Shown here: positions 1 through 8,272 of the stretch, one piece after another | Layout: each line of letters begins with the position of its first letter | How positions within the stretch are numbered: the first letter of the stretch is position 1 | Assembly: GCF_004005375.1 (NCBI RefSeq) | Contig: NZ_RZUF01000025.1 | Span: forward strand, 1 to 37,657 | DNA length: 37,657 bases | Source of the DNA: Rheinheimera sediminis | GTDB lineage: Bacteria; Pseudomonadota; Gammaproteobacteria; Enterobacterales; Alteromonadaceae | Direction of reading: 5' to 3' | Made by a program: the position numbers and the translations under genes | Notes under the pieces: model-generated | The model's input: only the letters and a program-made list of their open reading frames with translations | Told to the model about the DNA's origin: nothing | Database searches by the model: none

Positions 1-12
1 GGCATGGCGCGC

Positions 13-40
13 ATTATAGGGAGTTTTTGGCGGCGCGCAA
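13..40 (-). promoter_or_regulatory. rRNA-type P1 promoter reading leftward out of the window
   Basis: On the minus strand the -10 hexamer is a perfect TATAAT (13-18), followed by a GC-rich discriminator GCGCGCC (6-12). A TTGCGC -35 lies at 35-40 with a 16-bp spacer. The 16 bases ACTCCCTATAATGCGC match the core of E. coli rrnB P1 as I remember it, and the 16-bp spacer is typical of rrn P1 promoters. Upstream (41-61) is A/T-rich with an A-tract, like an UP element. Start of transcription would be near position 5. In E. coli murI sits directly upstream of rrnB, which agrees with murI at 739-1527 on the same strand. Inferred: a 16S-23S-5S operon begins just beyond the left edge and is under growth-rate/ppGpp control. 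Confidence 0.75.
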
Positions 41-145
41 TACCAAATCTTAGTTTTTTGAGGCTTTGGCGATCGTTTGCTGGTTAAACCGTCAATATGG
101 GCAAAATAGCTCCAAAAACAATATCAGTAGGTATGCATTTAATAG

Positions 146-219
146 TTGGCTGCTTAAGAACTAGTCGCTAATATGAAAGAGCTTTAAGTATTTATATGTA
201 TTTACTCTGACTCTTTCAT
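146..219 (+). promoter_or_regulatory. Putative promoter and inverted repeat upstream of the RRM gene
   Basis: A TTGGCT (146-151) and TAATAT (169-174) pair with 17-bp spacing gives a plausible sigma-70 promoter. A perfect 9-bp inverted repeat, ATGAAAGAG (173-181) and CTCTTTCAT (211-219), flanks an AT-rich 29-nt segment just before the ribosome binding site AGGA (231-234). It could be an operator overlapping the start of transcription or, if transcription starts further upstream, a leader stem-loop. Both readings are inference. Confidence 0.35.
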
Positions 220-241
220 CTTTATTACTTAGGAAATCTTT

Positions 242-733
242 ATGTTAGCTAATTTACAACGATCCTTACCTTTTACTCTGGCGTTAGCCATTATTGTTTA
301 TCTGGTTCTAATGTTTACCCCCGATATTGCTTTAAGCGCTTCTGTCTTAGTCACCGTTGGTGTGGTACTGGGTGGAGTATTGGTGCCTCTTCTTATAGAA
401 GTGAAGGGAGCGTCTCTGGATAGCACAGGCACTGCTGTAACGGCTAAAACAAATTACGAAGGTGAAACAGCTACTTTATATGTAGGTAACTTACCTTACC
501 GTGCAAATGAAGATGCAGTACGCGAGCTATTCCAGAAGTTTGGTGTAGTCGTCAATGTGCGTTTGATGAAAGATCGCCAAACAGGTCGTCGCCGTGGCTT
601 TGGTTTTGTTGAAGTGGCAGCGAAAGATGCCAATAAGATGATTCAGAAGTTAAACGACTTTGCGTTCCAAGAACGTACTTTGAAGGTACGTGAAGCCAAG
701 GAACGTCAGGACGGTGACGATAACGACGAATAA
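242..733 (+). CDS. Membrane-anchored RRM-domain RNA-binding protein
   Basis: Small 163-residue protein. Residues about 9-55 form two hydrophobic helices, so it is probably anchored in the inner membrane with the rest in the cytoplasm. Residues about 76-152 are a single RNA recognition motif: RNP2 is LYVGNLPY and RNP1 is RGFGFVEV, both with the aromatic residues used for RNA stacking. The tail is acidic (GDDNDE). AGGA lies 7 nt before the ATG. It converges on murI with 5 bp between the stop codons. Free small RRM proteins are known in bacteria as cold-induced or RNA-chaperone-like proteins; a membrane-tethered one is less described, and its RNA target is unknown. The gene lies between murI and an inferred rrn promoter, which may be coincidence. 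Confidence 0.85.
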   Translation: MLANLQRSLPFTLALAIIVYLVLMFTPDIALSASVLVTVGVVLGGVLVPLLIEVKGASLDSTGTAVTAKTNYEGETATLYVGNLPYRANEDAVRELFQKFGVVVNVRLMKDRQTGRRRGFGFVEVAAKDANKMIQKLNDFAFQERTLKVREAKERQDGDDNDE

Positions 734-738
734 CTGTA

Positions 739-1527
739 TTAGTCCTGATATAAATCTGGCCAGCAACTCTGCTGGCCAAATCCCATCTGTTTGACTCTTA
801 ACTTTTGCTGATCTGTCAGCTCCTGTGTCGCAATAAAACAATCCTGACTCTTCTGTTTATATAGAGGAACGATCCCTGCAGCTAAATGCTGCACTCTTCT
901 GGCTATCGCATCGGCGGTATCAAACAATTTTGGCGCATCCTCAAAAGCCAAACAGATCTCTTGAGCTAAAAAAGGAAAATGAGTGCAGCCCAGAATAATA
1001 GCTTTAGGTGCAAACTCATTTAAGCCGCTATCTTTGATCACTGTGGCTACTTCTGCTGTCACTTCAGCATCTGTCCAGACTTTTTGCTCAGCCAGCATCA
1101 CCAGCTCACTACTCCCGACTAATTGCACCTGACTCTCACCCGCATAGTTTGAGACCAGCTTCTGTATATAGTGGCCTTTGACTGTAGCTGGTGTGGCCAG
1201 CAACGCCATTTTTTCGCCAGCACAATAGAAAGCAGCAGGTTTTATCGCTGGTACTACGCCAACAAAAGGTAAATCAAACTGCTGACGTAACCATTCAACC
1301 GCCTGTGTGGTTGCTGTATTGCAAGCGATGACAATTAGATCGACCTGATGAGTCAGCAAATGTTCTGTCAGTTGCTTTAAACGCTGGCGGATAAATAACT
1401 CCGACTTAGTGCCATAAGGCAGGTATCTGTTGTCCATCAGATAGAAGTAGTTTGCAGGCACCAAAGCACGCACGGCCTCCAATATAGAAAGTCCACCCAC
1501 CCCACTGTCGATAAAACCTATACGCAT
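739..1527 (-). CDS. murI: Glutamate racemase
   Basis: Converts L-glutamate to D-glutamate for peptidoglycan precursors, in the cytoplasm. 262 residues, usual for the Asp/Glu racemase family. The N-terminal FIDSGVGG contains the conserved Asp-Ser pair (D7, S8); the two catalytic cysteines are visible as C69 in IACNTATT and C181 in GCTHFPFL. The ATG at 1527 is the first reasonable start. A 9-bp hairpin (757-765 with 770-778) falls in the last codons, so the 3' end may share a folding element with the convergent RRM gene. Position next to an rrn promoter agrees with murI-rrn order in enterobacteria. Confidence 0.95.
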   Translation of the reverse strand: MRIGFIDSGVGGLSILEAVRALVPANYFYLMDNRYLPYGTKSELFIRQRLKQLTEHLLTHQVDLIVIACNTATTQAVEWLRQQFDLPFVGVVPAIKPAAFYCAGEKMALLATPATVKGHYIQKLVSNYAGESQVQLVGSSELVMLAEQKVWTDAEVTAEVATVIKDSGLNEFAPKAIILGCTHFPFLAQEICLAFEDAPKLFDTADAIARRVQHLAAGIVPLYKQKSQDCFIATQELTDQQKLRVKQMGFGQQSCWPDLYQD

Positions 1528-1696
1528 GCCACTGTCTTCTGAAAAGTATCTTGTAAAAATTCAGACGCTATTTTGCCAGACATTCGCCCGCTAAGGCAGT
1601 TGCTCTGCTACTTTTATCTGCAGCTTGCTTTTGCTGATAGACATTCAGGCAAAAGCCCTTAGAATAGGCCGCTTTTTCGACAATAGGTGACAAGCA

Positions 1697-2791
1697 ATGG
1701 CTTTAGGGCAAGTATTTCCGGATTTATATGAAACTCAACTGGCAGAAAAGCAAGCTGGCGTGCAGCAGCTGTTTGCATCCTATGCCTTGCCAGATCTAGA
1801 GTTATTCCGCTCCGAGCCCAGCCATTACCGCCAGCGCGCTGAATTTAGGATCTGGCATGAAGGGGACGATTTGTTCCACATTATGTTTGACTCTGAAACC
1901 AAACAAAAACAGCGCATCGACTACTTCCCTGTTGCCTGCAAACAAATAGCTGACTTTATGCCTGTACTGCTGGAAGAGCTGAAGAAGCGTCCGGCACTAC
2001 GAAACAAGTTATACCAAATTGATTACCTGAGTGGTTTAAGTGGCGAGTTGTTGGTTTCTCTTGTTTATAAGAAGCCTTTAAGTGACGATTGGGCCGAACA
2101 AGCGGCTTTGTTAAAAGCCGACTTAGCGGAACAATGGCCACTGGATTTTATTGGCCGTTCGCGTAAGCAAAAAGTCTTGGTGCATCGCGACCATATTATT
2201 GAAAAGCTAAAGGTGAAAGATCGCACTTTAAGTTACCAGCAAATTGAAAATAGCTTTACCCAGCCAAATGCTAAAGTGAATCAGCAAATGCTGGAGTGGG
2301 CTTGTGACATATCAAGTCAACTCAAAGGCGACTTGCTGGAACTCTATTGTGGTAATGGCAATTTCTCACTGGCCCTGACGCCTTATTTCCGTCAGGTGGT
2401 CGCTACAGAAATTGCTCGTAGCTCGATTAAATCTGCACAGCTGAATATTGAAATGAACCAGGTGACGAATTTGCAGGTACTGCAAATGTCAGCTGAGGAT
2501 GTCAGCGCGGCCATGGCCACAGGTAAACAGTTAAAGACATTGGATTTATCAGAGTTACAGCTGGATACTATTCTGGTTGACCCACCACGGGCAGGCTTAG
2601 ATCCAGCCACAGAGGCTTTTGTCAGTCAGTTTAACGATATTATTTATATCTCCTGTAATCCTGTCACTTTGGAACAGAACTTACAACAGCTGAGTAAAAC
2701 CCACGAAATCAAAGCTTTTGCTTTATTTGATCAATTCCCATACACCCACCATATTGAATCTGGTGTCTGGTTACGCAAACTTACTGCTTAG
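1697..2791 (+). CDS. trmA: tRNA (uracil-5-)-methyltransferase
   Basis: SAM-dependent enzyme that makes the T54 ribothymidine of the tRNA T-loop. 364 residues, as in E. coli TrmA (about 366). SAM-binding motif [13 protein letters not shown] is near residues 216-228, DPPRAGLDP near 295, the nucleophile C320 lies in YISCNPVTL, and the general base E354 lies in HHIESG. No TRAM domain or iron-sulfur cluster cysteines at the N-terminus, which separates it from RlmC/RlmD. AGGTG precedes the ATG. Its TAG stop overlaps the TAA stop of convergent fabR (2788-2791). The trmA-fabR-sthA grouping matches E. coli. Confidence 0.96.
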   Translation: MALGQVFPDLYETQLAEKQAGVQQLFASYALPDLELFRSEPSHYRQRAEFRIWHEGDDLFHIMFDSETKQKQRIDYFPVACKQIADFMPVLLEELKKRPALRNKLYQIDYLSGLSGELLVSLVYKKPLSDDWAEQAALLKADLAEQWPLDFIGRSRKQKVLVHRDHIIEKLKVKDRTLSYQQIENSFTQPNAKVNQQMLEWACDISSQLKGDLLELYCGNGNFSLALTPYFRQVVATEIARSSIKSAQLNIEMNQVTNLQVLQMSAEDVSAAMATGKQLKTLDLSELQLDTILVDPPRAGLDPATEAFVSQFNDIIYISCNPVTLEQNLQQLSKTHEIKAFALFDQFPYTHHIESGVWLRKLTA

Positions 2792-3405
2792 CTTTGCGAC
2801 AACAGGGTTTTGCGGCCATAACTAGCTGCTCCATGAGCCATCCAGCGCAACTGCATAATAGTGCGCTGGGTGATTTGTTTACGTTGCTCTGCCGTGGCAT
2901 CCAGCGCATCAGCACCAGCATGAAAGACTAAAATCACCATAGCTTCAGCTTGTATTTGCGCTCTCTCGGCCGGGCAATCTGTTTCTTTACGCAGATAATC
3001 CGCCAACTCAGCACCAAAATGATAAATTTCACGAGCTACAGCGCTACGAAAAGCCGCAGAAGTACCCGAACGTTCGCGCAGCAGTAAACGAAATACATTG
3101 CTGTGACCCGTGACAAATTCCATAAAGGTTTCAATGGAGGTACGGATCACACTACCATCGCTTTCAATACGATGTCTGGCTTGGCGTAATAACTGACGAA
3201 GCATCAGACCGGCTTCATCGACCAGAGTTAGCCCAAGTTCATCCATATCAGTAAAATGGCGATAAAACGAAGTTGGAGCTATACCAGCTTCGCGCGCTAC
3301 TTCACGCAAACTTAAACTTGAGTAGCCTTTATCAGCACTAAGCTGCTGAAAAGCTGCATCTATAATAGCGCGTCTGGTTTTTTCTTTTTGTTGGGCGCGG
3401 GTCAC
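2788..3405 (-). CDS. fabR: TetR-family unsaturated fatty acid repressor FabR
   Basis: Transcriptional repressor that senses the balance of saturated and unsaturated acyl chains. 205 residues. The N-terminal helix-turn-helix contains [20 protein letters not shown] (about residues 26-45), followed by a FabR-like stretch ([24 protein letters not shown]) and [22 protein letters not shown]; these match E. coli FabR closely from memory. The GTG start at 3405 has a strong AAGGAGTGA just upstream. It is divergent from a desaturase gene with a palindromic operator between them, the arrangement known for DesT and desCB in Pseudomonas. Its own promoter may be covered by the same operator, which would give autoregulation (inference). 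Confidence 0.93.
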   Translation of the reverse strand: MTRAQQKEKTRRAIIDAAFQQLSADKGYSSLSLREVAREAGIAPTSFYRHFTDMDELGLTLVDEAGLMLRQLLRQARHRIESDGSVIRTSIETFMEFVTGHSNVFRLLLRERSGTSAAFRSAVAREIYHFGAELADYLRKETDCPAERAQIQAEAMVILVFHAGADALDATAEQRKQITQRTIMQLRWMAHGAASYGRKTLLSQS

Positions 3406-3441
3406 GGCTCACTCCTTTTTGCTACTTCCCCATTTTAACGC

Positions 3442-3488
3442 TTGACCCTGCAACTTTGCACGGCTAAATTAGCTTACAGTTGTAAGCT
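3442..3488 (+). promoter_or_regulatory. Desaturase promoter with FabR/DesT-type operator
   Basis: Promoter: TTGACC (3442-3447), 17-bp spacer, TAAATT (3465-3470). Immediately downstream is a perfect 18-bp palindrome AGCTTACAGTTGTAAGCT (3471-3488; 8-bp arms around GT), which would cover the start of transcription. It resembles the E. coli FabR site (AGCGTACACGTGTTCGCT as I recall it), with conserved outer AGC/GCT and inner ACA/TGT. A repressor bound here would block the desaturase promoter. The operator sequence is seen; the binding protein is inferred from the divergent fabR gene. Confidence 0.75.
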
Positions 3489-3501
3489 TAAAGTTCCCAA
3501 A

Positions 3502-4620
3502 ATGAATAAACCACCCATTATCTGGACCAATGTGATTTTGTTTGCGTCCACTTTTCTCGCTGCTGCCATTCTGGTGCCATGGTACGCCATAGCTGTTGGT
3601 TTTACCTGGACAGAGATTATTGCCACTATTTTATGCTTGGGTTATTGCGGTATGTCGATCACCGCCGGTTACCATCGCCTTTGGGCACATAAAACTTATG
3701 ATGCTCACCCTGTACTGCAGTGGATTTACGCCATAGGCGGCGCTTTTGCTCTACAAAACAGCGCACTGCACTGGTCTTCTGATCACCGTGTGCATCATAA
3801 GTTTGTCGATCAAAATGACAAAGATCCCTACTCAGCTCAACGTGGTTTTTGGTTCAGTCATATTGGCTGGATGCTACGTGAATACCAAAGCAATACCTAT
3901 GCGGATTACAGCAATGCCCGCGACTTACAGAACAATAAAATAGTGATGTGGCAACACAAAAACTATCTGGCACTGACAGTAGCAACCAACTTTGGTATCC
4001 CACTGTTTTTAGGTTGGTTGACTGACAGCTATATCGGCATGTTATTAAGCGTTGGGGTGTTACGCTTAGTGCTCAGTCACCATTTTACGTTTTTTATTAA
4101 CTCTTTAGCTCACATCTGGGGTGACCAGCCTTACACCGATCAGAACAGTGCACGGGATAACGGCATACTGGCTTTCTTAACCTATGGTGAGGGTTACCAT
4201 AACTTCCACCATATTTTTGAATATGATTACCGCAATGGCATTAAATGGTGGCAATTTGACCCAACCAAATGGCTGATTAAAAGCTGTTCATGGCTAGGTT
4301 TAACCCGGAATTTACGAGTTTGCCCACAGGATCGGATCGAAAAAGCTAAGGTGCAGATGCAGCTGAAACGTGCGCAGGCTAAAGTCTCGCACCTGCCTGA
4401 TGCTGAGCTGGTGATGCAACGGCTGGAACATGAATACGAGTTACTGATCGAAAAAATGCATGCATACTACGATGTGAAGAAAGTCCTGCTGCAACAGAAA
4501 AAACAACAGTTGATGCAACAGTACAATGAATTTGATTTAAAACAGCAAATGGCGGAAGTAAGACGTAATCTGCAGCTGCAGCAAAGACGCTGGCAACAGC
4601 TAACTGCACAATTTGCCTGA
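3502..4620 (+). CDS. Membrane fatty acid (delta-9 type) desaturase
   Basis: Integral-membrane di-iron desaturase that introduces a cis double bond into acyl chains using oxygen. 372 residues from the ATG at 3502; the longer reading frame begins with a TTG inside the -35 box, so I reject that start. Histidine boxes: HRLWAH (58-63), HRVHH (95-99) and HNFHH (233-237), with hydrophobic segments at about 8-50 and 155-195. Residues about 280-372 are an unusual charged, Gln-rich helical tail, likely a coiled coil, after the last histidine box. Controlled by an adjacent FabR-type operator. Whether the substrate is acyl-CoA or phospholipid cannot be told from sequence. Confidence 0.92.
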   Translation: MNKPPIIWTNVILFASTFLAAAILVPWYAIAVGFTWTEIIATILCLGYCGMSITAGYHRLWAHKTYDAHPVLQWIYAIGGAFALQNSALHWSSDHRVHHKFVDQNDKDPYSAQRGFWFSHIGWMLREYQSNTYADYSNARDLQNNKIVMWQHKNYLALTVATNFGIPLFLGWLTDSYIGMLLSVGVLRLVLSHHFTFFINSLAHIWGDQPYTDQNSARDNGILAFLTYGEGYHNFHHIFEYDYRNGIKWWQFDPTKWLIKSCSWLGLTRNLRVCPQDRIEKAKVQMQLKRAQAKVSHLPDAELVMQRLEHEYELLIEKMHAYYDVKKVLLQQKKQQLMQQYNEFDLKQQMAEVRRNLQLQQRRWQQLTAQFA

Positions 4621-4679
4621 TAGCTTGAAGTCGTTGTAATAAGGTTCCCCTCCTGATACAACGCACAGGTCTTTGTGGA

Positions 4680-4719
4680 GGCGATAAAAAAGGTGGCTTA
4701 AGCCGCCTTTTTTATCGCC
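4680..4719. terminator. Long-stem intrinsic terminator after the desaturase
   Basis: An 18-bp stem (4680-4697 with 4702-4719, one G-T pair) closes a TTAA loop. The inner stem has AAAAAAGG on the left and CCTTTTTT on the right, so a GC-rich core is followed by a T-run on either strand. It should end the desaturase transcript and could work in both directions. It lies 58 bp upstream of sthA, so sthA needs its own promoter. Confidence 0.85.
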
Positions 4720-4776
4720 TTTCATTCAGGATTTCTGATTAAATAGAGTGAGAGCATTCAACGAAGGAAAAATCCT

Positions 4777-6192
4777 GTGGTCAAAGCAACTCAAAGCAAA
4801 GCATATGATTTTGATGCTATTATTATAGGCACAGGTCCTGGCGGCGAAGGCGCAGCTATGAATCTGGCGAAAAGCGGTAAGACTGTAGCAGTTATCGAAC
4901 GTCACCAGCAAGTTGGCGGCGGCTGTACCCACTGGGGTACTATCCCTTCAAAAGCCTTGCGTCACTCGGTCAGTCGTTATATCGAATACAAAGAAAACCC
5001 GTTGTTCCAGATGGAAGACCAGTCCTCCAACCTAACCTTCCCACAAATATTAAAACACGCTGCCGGTGTAATTCGTAAACAGGTACAGCTTCGCAGTAGT
5101 TTTTATGATCGCAATAGAGTAAAGGTACTGCAAGGCGACGCTTCTTTTGTCGACGCTCATCATATTCGTATTGCGCAAATTGGTTCACCAGATCAGATTA
5201 TTTCCGCCGAGCATATTATTCTGGCAACAGGCTCACGCCCTTACCGGCCGCAAAATGTCGACTTTACTCATAGTCGTATTTTCGACAGTGATACTATTTT
5301 GTCGTTAAAAGACGATCCGCGCCACATCATCATCTTCGGTGCAGGTGTAATTGGCTGTGAATATGCCTCGATTTTCCGTGGCTTGGGGGTACGTGTTGAT
5401 TTGGTCAACACCAGAGATCGTCTGTTATCCTTTATGGATACTGAAATATCAGATGCTTTGAGCTATCACTTCTGGAATTCAGGGGTAACTATTCGCCATG
5501 GCGAAGAGTTTGATCGAATCGAAGGTTGTGACGACGGTGTTATTTTACATCTGCAATCCGGCAAAAAAATGAAAGCAGACTGCATCCTATTTGCCAACGG
5601 ACGCACAGGCAATACCGACAAACTAGAGCTGAATGCTATTGGCTTAAAAGCGGACAGCCGCGGTCAATTAAAAGTGAATGATAATTATCAGACTGAAATC
5701 CCCAACATCTATGCAGTAGGGGATGTGATTGGCTATCCAAGCCTAGCCAGCGCAGCTTATGATCAAGGCCGCATTGCCGCAAACTCTATTATTCATGGTA
5801 ACTGCAGTACTTATCTGATCGATGATATCCCAGTGGGTATTTACACCATACCAGAAATGAGTTCAGTCGGTAAAAACGAGCAGGAGTTAACTGCAGCTCG
5901 TATTCCCTATGAAGTGGGTCGGGCCCAGTTTAAACATTTAGCCAGGGCTCAGATCGCCAACACCAGTGTAGGCAGCCTGAAGTTGTTGTTTCACCGTGAT
6001 ACCAAAGAGATTTTAGGGATCCATTGTTTTGGTGAAAGAGCTGCAGAGATAGTCCACATAGGCCAAGCTATTATGATGCAAAAGAATGGCGGTAATAACA
6101 TAGAGTACTTTGTTCATACGACCTTTAATTACCCTACTATGGCCGAAGCCTACAGGGTAGCGGCTATGAATGGCTTAAACCGCTTGTTTTAA
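4777..6192 (+). CDS. sthA: Soluble pyridine nucleotide transhydrogenase
   Basis: Cytoplasmic FAD flavoprotein that moves reducing equivalents between NADPH and NAD+. 471 residues, near E. coli SthA (466). The N-terminal FAD fold is [13 protein letters not shown] (about 14-26); [17 protein letters not shown] has the single cysteine typical of SthA in place of the redox CxxxxC pair of lipoamide dehydrogenases. A second nucleotide fold is [13 protein letters not shown], and the FAD motif [14 protein letters not shown] follows. Translation starts at GTG 4777 after an AAGGAAA ribosome binding site. Neighbouring fabR and trmA repeat E. coli order. Confidence 0.96.
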   Translation: MVKATQSKAYDFDAIIIGTGPGGEGAAMNLAKSGKTVAVIERHQQVGGGCTHWGTIPSKALRHSVSRYIEYKENPLFQMEDQSSNLTFPQILKHAAGVIRKQVQLRSSFYDRNRVKVLQGDASFVDAHHIRIAQIGSPDQIISAEHIILATGSRPYRPQNVDFTHSRIFDSDTILSLKDDPRHIIIFGAGVIGCEYASIFRGLGVRVDLVNTRDRLLSFMDTEISDALSYHFWNSGVTIRHGEEFDRIEGCDDGVILHLQSGKKMKADCILFANGRTGNTDKLELNAIGLKADSRGQLKVNDNYQTEIPNIYAVGDVIGYPSLASAAYDQGRIAANSIIHGNCSTYLIDDIPVGIYTIPEMSSVGKNEQELTAARIPYEVGRAQFKHLARAQIANTSVGSLKLLFHRDTKEILGIHCFGERAAEIVHIGQAIMMQKNGGNNIEYFVHTTFNYPTMAEAYRVAAMNGLNRLF

Positions 6193-6206
6193 TACATCGT
6201 AGTCAA

Positions 6207-6243
6207 TAACTAGAGGCTAGCGCTCAAATCTAGCCTTTAGTTA
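6207..6243. terminator. Hairpin after sthA, possible terminator
   Basis: A 14-bp stem (6207-6220 with 6230-6243, one G-T pair) closes a 9-nt loop, starting 14 bp after the sthA stop. No T-run follows on the plus strand (AACAATAAAAAATAATAAA instead), so termination is plausible but not typical. The rest of the 157-bp gap is AT-rich and must hold the promoter of the next gene; I see no clear one. Confidence 0.45.
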
Positions 6244-6349
6244 ACAATAAAAAATAATAAATATACCATTTGTTTTCTTCTCCCCTTTGTTGTTACGATT
6301 AAATTTATATCAGGACAGTTAAACCTTACAGCGGCATCAAGGATGTGCG

Positions 6350-8272
6350 ATGAAAAACCACGTATTAATAACAATTATCTTCTTTCTATTGTATGCACAC
6401 AGCTGTTTTGCGCAGAATAATGCTCAGCTGTTTGGCAATTTAGCCATGGTCAGCGATGTTTCTGTGTCTCCGGATGGTTCTTCTATAGCTGCTAAAATGA
6501 TATATGAGGGCATGCCTACTGTGGTTACGGCTCCTTTTGGCAGCACAGAAATTGCATTTGCTGCAAAACTTAAAGATCCCGCAGACAGGATAGAAAGTAT
6601 TGATTGGGTAAACAAAAACAGGCTCTTTATCACAGCGAGCAGACCAGAGTTTATTAATGGTTTTTACGTACGCTTGAATACAGCCTATGCTGTAAATGCC
6701 GATGGTTCCGATCTGGTTGTGATTGAAAATAAAGCTGCATATAAAAAACAAGAGTCTGCTTTTGTGCGCAATAATCAGAGTATCGGCTTACTCAACGATC
6801 TCATCCATGATGATCAACACGTTCAGGTTTTGGCTTATGATCCGCGGGACTTAGGCTATTCAGTTTTTAAAGTAAATGTTTACACTAATTCCTTCGAAAA
6901 AATTGCTAGCGGCGCTGGAGACAGGACTGATTTCATAAGTGATATAAACGGAAATATTCTGTTTTCTACAATTACGAAAAAGAACCTCACTACTATTTAT
7001 TACAAAGCAATTGGCTCGGAGCAATGGGTCGATTTAAAAACTTTGGATATCACTGGCGACATTACTTTTCAGCCTGTATCAGTTTCTGACGACGGTAAAT
7101 CAATTTTAGTAAAAACTGATTTTGATAGTAATTTTGACTACATCGCTAAATTTGATATCGCAGAAAAAAGAATTGGAGACAAACTATTTTCCGTCGACGG
7201 TCATGACATTGACAATGTGATTATCAAAAATGGGCAGCTTGTTGGTTACGGTTATACCAAAGACTTTTATGAGCGTACTTTTATTTCCCCCCAACAAATC
7301 GAATACAACAACAAGGTTAAGGCTTTGTTTAAAAATAGGCATAGCTATATCACCAGCAGCAGTAAAGATGGGCAAAGAGTGGTTGTATATAGCGAGACAG
7401 ATCACAATCCAGGCAGATACTATACGATTGATTTCGCCACCAAAAAAGCCGACTTCTGGCTCAGTCAATATCCTCTTTTGGAACAACAACAACTAGCCCC
7501 TGTGCAGCCTATAGATGTAATAAGCAAAGATGGCCAACCAATGCGAGGCTACCTCACGCTACCAAAGAATAAGCCTGCGCCTCTGATTGTCTTTCCGCAC
7601 GGTGGTCCACATGCGCGCGACGCTATGGGGTTCGACCCTTTTGTTCAATTCTTTGCTGCTCAAGGCTACGCTGTGTTGCAAGTTAATTTTAGAGGGTCTT
7701 CAGGCTATGGTAATGACTTTCTGCAGCAAGGTTACAAACAGTGGGGTCTAAAAATGCAAGATGACCTTATGGATGCAGTAGATCAAGTTCGTAAGAATCC
7801 AGCCATAGACAAGAACAAAAGCTGTGTAGTTGGAGCAAGCTACGGTGGCTACAGCGCCTTAGTTGCGAGCTTTCAGCGTCCCCAGCAGTTTAACTGCTTT
7901 ATCAGTATTTCAGGAATATCTGATCTAGCTGCGATGGTAAAACGCGATACCGAATATAGTGAACAACTTGGGCTTTATATGAAAACAGCTGTAGGGGATT
8001 ACAACACCGAATCCGACAAGCTAAACGCTGTATCCGCGCTATATCAAATAGATAAAATTCAACAGCCTATTTTACTGGTTCATGGAGTTAAGGATACAAG
8101 GGTGTCTTTTAAACAATCTCTTGAACTGTACAACAAATTAAAATCAAACGATAAAGTAGTCGAATACTTAGAACTGGAAAATGGCACACATTTCTTCGAC
8201 GAAGAAGCCGACAGAAAACAAGCTTTCGCTGCCATGGAGCAGTTTTTGAATCGGTACTTACCAGTACATTGA
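6350..8272 (+). CDS. Secreted S9-family (prolyl oligopeptidase-like) serine peptidase
   Basis: 640 residues. A signal peptide (residues 1-22, ending SCFA) directs export. Residues about 25-385 look like the beta-propeller that gates access in this family; about 395-640 are the alpha/beta-hydrolase domain. The triad is visible: S497 in GASYGGYS, D582 in GVKDTRV, H614 in ENGTHFF; the oxyanion region is FPHGGPHARD. It resembles dipeptidyl aminopeptidase/acylaminoacyl peptidases and probably trims short peptides in the periplasm or outside the cell. AAGGA lies 6 nt before the ATG. The gene, mainly its first kilobase, looks AT-richer than its neighbours and separates sthA from hemE, so it may have been gained later. 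Exact specificity unknown. Confidence 0.9.
   Translation: MKNHVLITIIFFLLYAHSCFAQNNAQLFGNLAMVSDVSVSPDGSSIAAKMIYEGMPTVVTAPFGSTEIAFAAKLKDPADRIESIDWVNKNRLFITASRPEFINGFYVRLNTAYAVNADGSDLVVIENKAAYKKQESAFVRNNQSIGLLNDLIHDDQHVQVLAYDPRDLGYSVFKVNVYTNSFEKIASGAGDRTDFISDINGNILFSTITKKNLTTIYYKAIGSEQWVDLKTLDITGDITFQPVSVSDDGKSILVKTDFDSNFDYIAKFDIAEKRIGDKLFSVDGHDIDNVIIKNGQLVGYGYTKDFYERTFISPQQIEYNNKVKALFKNRHSYITSSSKDGQRVVVYSETDHNPGRYYTIDFATKKADFWLSQYPLLEQQQLAPVQPIDVISKDGQPMRGYLTLPKNKPAPLIVFPHGGPHARDAMGFDPFVQFFAAQGYAVLQVNFRGSSGYGNDFLQQGYKQWGLKMQDDLMDAVDQVRKNPAIDKNKSCVVGASYGGYSALVASFQRPQQFNCFISISGISDLAAMVKRDTEYSEQLGLYMKTAVGDYNTESDKLNAVSALYQIDKIQQPILLVHGVKDTRVSFKQSLELYNKLKSNDKVVEYLELENGTHFFDEEADRKQAFAAMEQFLNRYLPVH

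Noticed and set aside
3442-3501. Upstream TTG start for the desaturase
   Set aside because: It lies in the -35 box, and the extra 20 residues would be encoded by the promoter and operator.
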